Shown here: piece after piece, positions 6,402-15,700 of the stretch
Numbering within the stretch: the first letter of the stretch is position 1
Layout: every line of letters starts with the position of its first letter
Assembly (NCBI GenBank): GCA_946885665.1
Contig: CAMPGT010000012.1
Location: 1 to 32,324, forward strand
Reading direction: 5' to 3'
Source: an uncultured Chitinophagaceae bacterium
GTDB lineage: Bacteria; Bacteroidota; Bacteroidia; Chitinophagales; Chitinophagaceae
DNA length: 32,324 bases
Notes under the pieces: generated by a model
Database searches by the model: none
Told to the model about the DNA's origin: nothing
What the model saw: the letters and a program-made list of their open reading frames with translations, nothing else
Translations under genes and position numbers: made by a program

Positions 6402-7289
6402 ATGAAGCACGCTTTTATTTTTCCCGGTCAGGGTTCGCAGTTCCCGGGGATGGGCAAGGATCTTTACGATAACAATGCCTTCGCCAAAAAACTGTTCGAA
6501 CAGGCAAATGAAATCCTGGGCTTCAGGATATCGGATGTAATGTTCGAGGGTAGCGACGACGATCTTAAGCAAACCAACGTTACCCAACCCGCCGTTTTCC
6601 TTCACTCTGTGATCGCCTATAAATCCGCAGACCAGGTGCGGCCGGATATGGTGGCCGGACATTCACTCGGCGAATTTTCGGCACTCGTTGCGAATGGTTC
6701 GTTAAGTTTTGAAGATGGGTTGCAACTGGTGTCCATTCGTGCCAGCGCGATGCAGAAGGCCTGTGAGGCAACACCTTCAACAATGGCGGCGATACTCGGA
6801 CTTGAAGATGCAAAAGTGGAGGACATATGTGCACAGGTTACCGAAGAAACCGGCGAAACCGTAGTGGCCGCAAACTACAATTGCCCGGGGCAGATCGTGA
6901 TCAGCGGAACGATTGCCGGCGTGCAGGCAGCGTGCGAACGGTTAAAGGCCGCAGGCGCCAAACGCGCCCTGATGCTGCCGGTAGGCGGCGCTTTTCACTC
7001 GCCGTTGATGGAGCCAGCCAAAAAAGAATTGCAGGCGGCAATCGAAAAAACAACTTTTTACCAGCCCTCGTGCCATGTTTACCAGAACGTGACCGCAAAG
7101 GCCGTGTTCAACCAGGATGAAATAAAGAAGAACCTCGTCGAGCAATTGACCAGCCCCGTTCGCTGGACGCAGACCATCCAATCGATGATCACAGACGGTG
7201 CGAATAAGTTTACAGAAGTGGGCCCCGGAAAAGTTTTGCAGGGATTGGTGGCGAAGATCAGCAAGGAGGTGCAGGTGTCGGGGGTGTGA
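6402..7289 (+). CDS. fabD: Malonyl-CoA:ACP transacylase, FabD
   Basis: A 295-residue transferase that loads malonyl groups onto acyl carrier protein for fatty-acid synthesis in the cytoplasm. FIFPGQGSQFPGMG (5-18) opens the protein. Ser88 in AGHSLGEFSAL is the nucleophile and His199 in GGAFHSPLM its partner. Gln61/62 region NVTQPAVF and the C-terminal EVGPGKVLQGLV are also typical. ATG at 6402 is preferred over the in-frame TTG at 6390 because it puts MKHAFIFPGQGS at the usual position. An SDR gene follows 42 bp later and fabH lies convergently beyond it, which makes a small lipid-synthesis neighbourhood. Confidence 0.96.
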   Translation: MKHAFIFPGQGSQFPGMGKDLYDNNAFAKKLFEQANEILGFRISDVMFEGSDDDLKQTNVTQPAVFLHSVIAYKSADQVRPDMVAGHSLGEFSALVANGSLSFEDGLQLVSIRASAMQKACEATPSTMAAILGLEDAKVEDICAQVTEETGETVVAANYNCPGQIVISGTIAGVQAACERLKAAGAKRALMLPVGGAFHSPLMEPAKKELQAAIEKTTFYQPSCHVYQNVTAKAVFNQDEIKKNLVEQLTSPVRWTQTIQSMITDGANKFTEVGPGKVLQGLVAKISKEVQVSGV

Positions 7290-7331
7290 GGAGACGGCAA
7301 AGGTGCCGAAAAAATAAAACATGACTAAAAA

Positions 7332-8096
7332 ATGAATAAAAAAACCGTTCTCATCACCGGCGCTACATCAGGATTTGGAAAAGCTATCGCGAAAAAGTTT
7401 GCTTCGCAACAACACAACGTTATCGTTACCGGCAGAAGAAAAAACCTGCTCGATGATGTGGTGGCGGAAATTCAGCAGCAATACAAGGTCAACGCCCTGG
7501 GCCTCAACTTCGACGTGCGCGACAAGAACGAAGTGAACAAACAAATGAAAGATCTGCCTAAAGAATGGCAGGCCATCGACATCCTCGTTAACAACGCCGG
7601 ACTGGCCCTTGGAAAAGATTTTTTTGAAGAGGCGGACATGGACGACTGGGAAACGATGATCGACACGAACGTCAAGGGTCTTCTGTACATGTCGCGCGCC
7701 ACGATCCCTTACATGGTGAAAAAAGGGAATGGGCATATCATCAACATCGGATCGGTAGCGGGAAAAGATGTGTACGACAAAGGAAATGTGTACTGCGCAA
7801 CAAAACATGCTGTTGATTCCATTTCAAGATCGATGCGCATAGAGCTGCTCAGGCATAAAATAAAAGTTACCGCCATCCATCCCGGCGCCGCGGAAACCGA
7901 ATTCTCCATTGTTCGCTTCAAAGGAAACGAGAATGCCGCAAAACAGGTGTACGAAGGCTACGATCCGCTGACAGGCGAAGATATAGCGGATACGGTTTTT
8001 TACTGCGCCAGCCTGCCCGCCCATGTGTGCATCAACGATCTGACCATCACACCAACGGCCCAGGCCGACGCCTTCTATTTTTATAAAGGAGAATAG
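7332..8096 (+). CDS. NADP-dependent short-chain dehydrogenase (YdfG-like)
   Basis: A 254-residue classical short-chain dehydrogenase/reductase. The Rossmann motif GATSGFG is at 10-16, the NNAG motif at 87-90, and the catalytic set is Ser141, Tyr154 and Lys158 (YCATK). Arg35/Arg36 after strand 2 (VTGRRKNL) favours NADP(H). The C-terminal [23 protein letters not shown] resembles E. coli YdfG, a 3-hydroxy-acid/serine dehydrogenase. The location between fabD and fabH might suggest a role like FabG, and the upstream pterin cluster a role like sepiapterin reductase; the sequence favours YdfG. Its 3' end overlaps the convergent fabH by 16 bp. Confidence 0.9.
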   Translation: MNKKTVLITGATSGFGKAIAKKFASQQHNVIVTGRRKNLLDDVVAEIQQQYKVNALGLNFDVRDKNEVNKQMKDLPKEWQAIDILVNNAGLALGKDFFEEADMDDWETMIDTNVKGLLYMSRATIPYMVKKGNGHIINIGSVAGKDVYDKGNVYCATKHAVDSISRSMRIELLRHKIKVTAIHPGAAETEFSIVRFKGNENAAKQVYEGYDPLTGEDIADTVFYCASLPAHVCINDLTITPTAQADAFYFYKGE

Positions 8097-9082
8097 GCCC
8101 ACTTCACCAGCGTGGCCCCCCACGTGAACCCACCGCCGAATGCGGCGATCACGAGGTTGTCGCCCTTGTTCAGCCTTTTTTCCCACTCCCAAAGACATAA
8201 GGGTATGGTTGCAGCCGTGGTGTTGCCGAAGCGTTCGATATTCAGCATTACTTTGTCGTGCGACAGGCCCATCCGGTTCGCAGTGGCATCAATAATACGT
8301 TTATTGGCCTGGTGCGGTACCAGCCACGCGATGTCGTTACCGGTGAGGTTATTTCTTTCCAGCAGTTCGGCGCTGATATCGGCCATGCCCTTCACGGCGA
8401 ATTTAAAAACCGCGGGACCTTCCTGGTAGATGTAATGTTCTTTGTTTGTAACCGTTTCAATGGAGGCCGGCCTAATGGATCCGCCTGCTTTCATGTGCAG
8501 GTATTCGACGCCGCTGCCATCGCTTCTCAGCAGGCTGTCGAGCACGCCGTAGCCCTCATAGTTGGGCTCAAGCAAAATTGCTCCGCCGCCATCGCCGAAC
8601 AGTACACAGGTGGTCCTGTCGCTGTAGTCAACAATGGCGCTCATCTTGTCGGCGCCCACCACAACCACTTTCTGGTAGCGGCCGCTTTCAATGAACATAG
8701 CGCCGGTTGTCAATCCGTACAGGAAACCCGAGCAGGCTGCGCCGATGTCGAAGCTCCAGGCGTTCACCGCCCCCACTTTATTGGAGATGATGTTGGCCGT
8801 TGCAGGAAAAGTCATGTCGGGAGTAACCGTGCAGCAGATGAGGCATTCGATCTCCGCCGGGTCAATGCCGCGTTTTTTGCAAAGCTCAAGCACAGCGGGA
8901 GCTGCAAGGTCGGAAGTTCCTTTTCCTTCGCCCTTCAATATCCTTCTTTCAACAACACCCGTTCGTGTGCGGATCCATTCGTCGTTGGTATCCACCATTT
9001 TTTCGAGGTCGGCATTGGTCAGTTTGTCATTGGGTACATAGCCACCGATTGCAGTGATGGCAGCCGTAATTTTTTGCGTCAT
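8081..9082 (-). CDS. fabH: 3-oxoacyl-ACP synthase III, FabH
   Basis: A 333-residue KAS III condensing enzyme that joins acyl-CoA with malonyl-ACP to start fatty-acid chains. The catalytic triad is complete: Cys117 in [12 protein letters not shown], His257 in VPHQAN and Asn287 in [21 protein letters not shown] (34-47) and the C-terminal [13 protein letters not shown] are typical. In Bacteroidota it usually primes straight and branched chains. It is divergent from ruvA, with 50 bp between the start codons that contain two opposed -7 boxes. Its last codons overlap the SDR gene tail-to-tail. Confidence 0.96.
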   Translation of the reverse strand: MTQKITAAITAIGGYVPNDKLTNADLEKMVDTNDEWIRTRTGVVERRILKGEGKGTSDLAAPAVLELCKKRGIDPAEIECLICCTVTPDMTFPATANIISNKVGAVNAWSFDIGAACSGFLYGLTTGAMFIESGRYQKVVVVGADKMSAIVDYSDRTTCVLFGDGGGAILLEPNYEGYGVLDSLLRSDGSGVEYLHMKAGGSIRPASIETVTNKEHYIYQEGPAVFKFAVKGMADISAELLERNNLTGNDIAWLVPHQANKRIIDATANRMGLSHDKVMLNIERFGNTTAATIPLCLWEWEKRLNKGDNLVIAAFGGGFTWGATLVKWAYSPL

Positions 9083-9101
9083 TGGAGATCGTTCAGGGCC
9101 G

Positions 9102-9109
9102 CAAAAATA
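9102..9109 (-). promoter_or_regulatory. -7 element for fabH
   Basis: TATTTTTG on the minus strand matches TAnnTTTG. It lies 19 nt upstream of the fabH start codon. A -33 TTTG is not visible at the usual distance. Confidence 0.5.
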
Positions 9110-9119
9110 CGGAAAAGCG

Positions 9120-9127
9120 TACTTTTG
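9120..9127 (+). promoter_or_regulatory. -7 element for ruvA
   Basis: TACTTTTG matches TAnnTTTG and ends 5 nt before the ruvA ATG at 9133. A transcript from here would be leaderless or almost so. The box lies only 10 bp from the opposed fabH box, so the two promoters must overlap. Confidence 0.5.
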
Positions 9128-9132
9128 CCGCC

Positions 9133-9717
9133 ATGATTGCTTTTGTTAAGGGGAACTTTGTTCGTAAAACGCCCGCTATGGTTCAGGTTGATGTGAATGG
9201 AGTCGGCTACGAACTGCACATCAGCCTTAATACTTACTCCAATATTGCCAACAAGGATCACGGGTTACTGCACACTTATTTTCATGTAAGAGAAGACGCA
9301 CAACTGCTCTATGGCTTTCATGATGAAAGCGAAAAGGAAATGTTCATACAGTTGATCAGCGTTTCCGGCGTGGGGGCGTCCACGGCGCGGATGATGCTGT
9401 CGTCCATGAAACCCGTCGAAATAGCAAAAGCCATCGCGCAGGGTAACGCCAAACTGCTCGAAACGATCAAAGGCATCGGGAAAAAGTCGGCCGAACGCAT
9501 CGTTCTCGAATTAAAAGACAAAATGTCAAAAGTTACCCACGAAATAAATAATGACCCCTTGATAAGCAATACATTGGATCAGGATGCGTTAAATGCTCTA
9601 ATCGCTCTAGGAATAGCCCGGGCAACCGCCGAACAGGCCATCATGAGAGTGAGAAAATCCAATCCCGACCTTCAGAAAATCGAAGACGTTATCAAACAAG
9701 CGCTAAAAAACATCTAG
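9133..9717 (+). CDS. ruvA: Holliday junction helicase subunit RuvA
   Basis: A 194-residue DNA-binding subunit of the RuvAB branch-migration motor. The OB fold covers about 1-62 ([25 protein letters not shown]). Two helix-hairpin-helix motifs are visible: [14 protein letters not shown] (76-89) and [17 protein letters not shown] (111-127). The small C-terminal RuvB-contacting domain is about 150-194, with [19 protein letters not shown] at 9133 is chosen over upstream in-frame codons because RuvA proteins begin MI-F/Y-x-x-G. It ends 47 bp before the likely sprA start and may be co-transcribed with it. Confidence 0.95.
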   Translation: MIAFVKGNFVRKTPAMVQVDVNGVGYELHISLNTYSNIANKDHGLLHTYFHVREDAQLLYGFHDESEKEMFIQLISVSGVGASTARMMLSSMKPVEIAKAIAQGNAKLLETIKGIGKKSAERIVLELKDKMSKVTHEINNDPLISNTLDQDALNALIALGIARATAEQAIMRVRKSNPDLQKIEDVIKQALKNI

Positions 9718-9764
9718 CCTATCCGTAGAGTTCTACTTAACAATTTTTGAGCATCCAATTGTTC

Positions 9765-12700
9765 GTGAAACTGACCATTTTTCGTCAAGTAACCATTACG
9801 CTGACTGCCGTACTTATTTTTCTGGCATCCATGCACGTGCATGCCCAGTCCGACAGCGCAGCCACGGATAACGCTGCGGACACGATTCCGGCAGACTCCA
9901 CCGTTGTGCCCATCGACACCACGGTTCGTGAAGTGGATTCTCTCCCGTTTCCCATCCAGGACCGCCGCGGCGATCCTTATTCAACGTTTCGCCGCAATCC
10001 CCTCGACCTTAACGATCCTTCAAACATTGTTGACTCGATAGAATACGATCCGGAAACCAAACAATACTACATTGTCGAAAAAGTGGGCAGCTTCTACTAC
10101 CGTAAGCCCACTTACCTCACATTTGAAGAATTTTTATACCTGCGCTCGCGCAGGCAGGAGCAGCAATACTTCCAGCAGCGCCGAAACGTGCTGTCGGGCC
10201 TCAACTACAAACTGCCCCGTCCGAAACTAAGGATCACCGACAACCTTTTCAACAGGATATTCGGTACCGGCAAGGTGGACATTCGCCCGCAGGGCGACAT
10301 CAATCTCATCGCCGGCTATGAGGGACAGAACATCAAGAACCCGGCATTGCCCGAACGCGCCAGGAGAAACGGCGGGTTCGATTTCGACATGAACGCGAAC
10401 CTCAGCGTCATCGGAAATATTGGCAGCAAATTAAAATTGCCGATCAGCTACAACACCCTCGCCAACTTCGATTTCGAAAATCAACTCAAGCTCGATTACA
10501 CCGGCACCGACGACGAGATCATCAAAAGGATCGAGGCCGGTAACGTGTCGTACAGCTCGAAAGGTTCGCTCATTCCGGGCGCGCAGTCGCTCTTCGGGTT
10601 AAAAACGGAGCTTCAATTCGGAAAATTATTTGTGACAGGCGTACTCGCCAACCAGCGCGCACAGAAGCAGTCGGTAGGCGTGCAGGGCGGCGCCACCAAT
10701 ACCAGCTTCGCATTCAAGGCGAACGACTACGAAGAGAACCGGCACTTCCTGCTGGCCCAATACTTCAGGAATAATTATAATAGGGCGATGAGCCAGCTAC
10801 CCATCGTGAATTCGCAGGTGCAGATCATGAGGATAGAAGTATGGGTTACCAATCGTAACGGATCCACCACCGAAACCCGAGACATCGTGGGCCTGATGGA
10901 CCTAGGCGAGTCTGACCCGTTCCGCGACCCCATCACCAACGGCAACTTTGCGGCCTATCGCCCAACGCCAAACGGTATCCCCGATAACGACGTAACGCTC
11001 CTGTACAGGAACATCGTGAACGACCCGACCAGCAGAAACTCATCCACCATCACATCGAAGCTGTCGGCGATGGGACTGCGCGCGGTGCAGGATTTCGAAA
11101 AAACATTTGCACGGCAACTGAGCCCGAGTGAATACTATTTCAACCCGCAGGTGGGTTTCATTTCACTGAACCAGCCTTTGCAGCCCGATGAGGTGCTGGC
11201 AGTGGCGTTTCAATATTCCTATAACGGTAAGATTTACCAGGTAGGTGAATTTTCGCAGAGCGCCACGCCCGATACAACGGCCACCCAGGTAGGTTCGCAA
11301 AAGGTACTCTTCCTGAAATTGCTGAAAGCTACCTCGCAAAGAACATCGCTGCCGTTGTGGGACCTGATGATGAAGAACGTTTATTCGTTGAAGTCGAGCG
11401 ATGGCAGCTTCATCTCGAGCATTCAGCCTGGCGATTTCAAATTGAACATCTTGTATGAAGAGCCGAGCCTGGGACAGAAAAGATTTTTGCCGGAAGAGGT
11501 TCCGAGCCATGCGCAACCCATACTGTCGTTGCTGAACCTCGACAGGCTCAACGCCCGCAACGATCCGCTGCCCGATGGGGTATTCGACTACATCGAAGGG
11601 TTCACGGTACGCTCGGACCAGGCGAGGATCATTTTTCCGCTGCTTGAACCGTTTGGCCGCGATCTCGATTCCGTGGCGTTCCAGGGAGCGTCGCAGGACC
11701 TGAAGGACAGGTACGTCTATTATCCATTGTACGATACGATCAAAGAGATTGCGAAGACGTATGCGAACCTCGACCGGTACATCATCAGCGGTACGGCCAA
11801 GGGGCAGGCCACGTCCGATATACAGCTCGGTGCATTCAACGTACCCCCGGGATCGGTAACGGTTTCGGCAGGTGGACAGGTGCTCAGAGAAAATGTTGAT
11901 TACACGATCGATTACAACCTGGGTACCGTTAAGATCATCAACCCTGCGATCATCAACTCCGGCGTGCCGGTGAACGTTCAGTTCGAAAACAACGCGGGGT
12001 TTGGCATTCAGCAAAAGAACTTTCTCGGATTGCGGCTCGACTACCTGGCAAAGTCAACCGCGCGGGAGGCACTCACCCTGGGTGCTTCAATGGTGCGTTT
12101 GGGGGAAAGACCCTTCTTCACCAAAACCGGCTACGATGAGGACCCGATACGCAATACGATGTACGGCGTGGATTTCAGTTACCGGACCGAGTCGCCGCGG
12201 TTAACGCGCTGGCTCGACAAACTGCCTTTTTACAACACAACAGAGATCAGCACCATCACCGCCTACGGCGAAGGAGCGGTGCTGAAGCCCGGTCACCCGA
12301 AACAGATCGGTAAAGGCAGCAGCGGCTTAATTTATATTGATGACTTCGAAGGATCAAGGAACGCCATCGACCTGCGTTTTCCATTGGTCAGCTGGGGGCT
12401 CGCCTCCACGCCCGCGCTTGAGGACATGTTCCCCGAAGCCGAATCGAGAGATTCATTGAAATACGGGTTCAACAGGGCGAAGCTGGCATGGTACAACATT
12501 GAGCCGGTATTGCAGGACAGAAGAAATTCGAACAACCCCATCGACGACGACCTGATCAACAATCCGAGCGTAAGGCAGGTGAAGGTTACCGAAATATATC
12601 CGAACAGGACACCCGATTTTGGACAGGCGCAGCTGGTCACTTTCGACATGGCCTATTATCCCACCGAAATCGGTCCCTATAACTACGATGCACGCCCGGA

Positions 12701-15700
12701 AAGCGTAACCGCGGAAGGAAGGTTGCTCAATCCCAAAACAAGGTGGGGAGGAATTATGCGCGGGCTCGACCAGGTGGATTTTGAAACGGGCAACGTGGAG
12801 TTCATCGAATTCTGGATGCAGGACCCTTTTCTGAATAATCCTGCCAGCACTGGCGGCGAACTGTATTTCAACCTCGGTAATATTTCAGAAGACGTGTTGA
12901 AAGATGGGAAGCGTTTTTTTGAAAATGGCATCAGCGGATCAGTCACTACATCGGCAGAAGATAACAAGACGGTGTGGGGAAAAGTTCCTGCGAATCCTAT
13001 CCAGGTAACGCAGGCGTTCAGTAATGATCCTGCGGACAGGCCATTGCAGGATGCGGGTTTCGACGGGCTCGATAATGAAGCGGAGACACAGAAGTTTCAG
13101 CAGTACCTCACCGACCTGCGCAATGCCTTCGGTGAAAATTCGGCCATCTACCAGCAGGCAGCGAAGGACCCATCGCGCGACGACTTCCGCAACTACCGCG
13201 ATGCAACGTATACCAACCGCGACGGTATCCTTCAGCGCTACAAAGATATTAACAGCCCACAGGGTAACTCGCCCGTCGCCTCATCAAACGACCAATTCGT
13301 TAGCGCCTTCACGCTGTATCCCGACCAGGAAGAATTTAACCGCGACAACACCCTGAACGAGCTTGAAGAATTCTTTCAATACAAAGTTGAATTGAAGAGC
13401 GAGGACCTTGACGAAGTAGGACAAAATTTCATCACCGATGTAAGGTCGTTTACGCCGAGCGGCGGTATTCCCGAAAAATGGTATTTGTTCAGGATACCTA
13501 TTGATGAATATGAAAGAAAGGTGGGTAACATTCCCGATTTCAAATCGATCCGCTTTATCAGGATGTTCCTTACCGGCTTTGAAGATTCAGTGGTGCTGCG
13601 CTTCGCGAAACTGGAACTCGTGCGCAACCAGTGGAGAAGATTCAATTACAACCTCGATACAACAGGCCAGTATAAGCTGATTCCTGAAAACTCGCCAACA
13701 ACATTCAACCAGTTGGCAGTAAATATCGAAGAGAACAATTCGAGATCGCCGATACCGTACAAAACGCCTCCGAATGTTGTGCGCCAGCAGCAATTGAGCA
13801 ACAACAACGTAAACTTGCTGTTGAACGAGCAATCGCTGAGCCTGCAAACGTGCAACCTTGCCAAAGGCGACGTGCGCGGCGTTTTCAAAACGCTTAATCT
13901 CGACCTGCGGCAGTATGGAAAATTATTCATGTACACCCACCTCGAATCGGGCGGCACGTTCGACGACATCCAGGACAACGAGATGTACACTGTATTGAGA
14001 ATCGGTAACGACCTCATCAATAATTTTTATGAAATAAGAATTCCACTGAAGAAAACAGTCTGGGGCGCCACGGCCGAAAGCGACATCTGGCCGGAAGTGA
14101 ATGACCTCGAGCTCAATTTGCAGCGCCTGATCGAACTGAAAGTGCAGCGCAACAATACTGTGCCGACAAACCAATATTACAAAGTGATCGATGCTGATGG
14201 AAAAGAATACTCCATCATCGGTAATCCTAACCTCGGCGAAGTGAGGGTGTTTTTCCTTGGACTTGAAAATAGGTTTCATGAAAATGCCTGCGCCGAAGTT
14301 TGGTTCAACGAACTCAGGCTCGGTGACCTCGACGAAAAAGGTGGCTATGCCGCATTGGGCAGGGTTGACCTGAAGCTGGCCGATCTCGGTACACTTTACG
14401 TTTCGGGTAGTGTACGCAGCGCCGGATTTGGAACTATTGAGCAGCGGGTGAACGAGCGCTCGAGAGAAAACCTTACACAATTTGATGTTGCCACCAATCT
14501 CGAACTCGGCAGGTTGCTGCCTGAAGAAGCGGCCATGTCGATACCCGTGTATGCCAGTGTTTCGCAAACCGTGGGCAGCCCCGAATACGATCCGTACGAC
14601 CTTGATGTAAAATTGAGAGACAAACTGGATGCGACGCCGGCAAATATGCGCGATTCCATACGCGACAACGCAGTGGATGTGCGCACCATCAAGACCGTGA
14701 ATTTCACCAACGTGAAAAAGAACAACAACAATGGTAAGGCGCCGAAGCTGTGGAGCATCGAAAATGTCGACGTCAGCTACTCCTACTATAAAGAGGAGCA
14801 GCGCAATCCGCTTATTGAAAGCAATGAAATTGTGCGGCACCGTGCCGGCCTGGGTTACAACTACACATCCACCCCGAAATATGTTGAGCCGCTGAAAAAA
14901 GTGTTTAAGTCGAAGTCGCCATGGCTGGGTCTCCTGCAGGATTTCAACTTTAATCCCATGCCGAGCCTGCTTGGATTCCGGGCGGATGTGAACAGGCAAT
15001 TCGGCGCTTACCGGCCGAGAAATGTGGGTGGCCCGAAATTCGGGTTGCCGGAAACGTACGACAAGTATTTCACTTTCGACCGCATCTATAATTTGCGTTG
15101 GGATCTTACCCGCTCGCTGAATGTTGACTTCACCGCCACGAATAAATCATGGGTGGATGAAGACTCGGGTCGGCTGGATGATGCGGAGAAGAAAAAAATG
15201 TGGAGCAATTTCTGGAAAGGAGGAAGAACCATTTCTTACCAGCAGGCCGCGAATTTCTCGTACGTGCTGCCCACATCAAAATTTCCTGCACTCGACTGGA
15301 CCTCCGTGCGGGTGAACTATATGTCCACATACAACTGGCTGGCGGCTTCATTGATTGCCCGCTCGTTGGGTAATTCATTGTCGAACCAACAGCAGAAGAA
15401 TGCCACTGCAGAATTCGACTTCACGCGTCTGTACAGCAAGTCGAGGTTGCTGAGGGCCATCGATGAGCCCAGCGGTGGTAGCGGTGCGCAGCGCGCAGCG
15501 GTGAGAGACACGACAGGTAAGAAAAGAAAAAGAGATAAAAATGAACCGATCGAGTTAAGCAAGGGCGTTAAAGCCATTGGCCGGATTCTTACCGCCTTAA
15601 AACGGATAAGCATCAATTATACGGAGAACGCTTCTGCAACTATTTATGGCTACACCGATAGCACGCGCTTATTGGGGATGAACTTTAAAAGCAATGGACC

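Noticed and set aside
7332..8096. SDR gene as sepiapterin reductase of a biopterin cluster
   Set aside because: The C-terminal segment resembles YdfG-type hydroxy-acid dehydrogenases, and fabD separates it from the pterin genes.
8258..9136. 292-codon plus-strand ORF opposite fabH
   Set aside because: Antisense to fabH, whose catalytic residues are complete; the translation shows no domain.
11163..12014. 283-codon minus-strand ORF inside sprA
   Set aside because: Arginine-rich reverse-frame translation with no motif; a shadow of sprA.
13923..14999. Long minus-strand ORF of 358 codons inside sprA
   Set aside because: It is antisense to a strongly supported coding region, has no recognisable motif and a histidine/isoleucine-rich composition typical of reverse-frame shadows.
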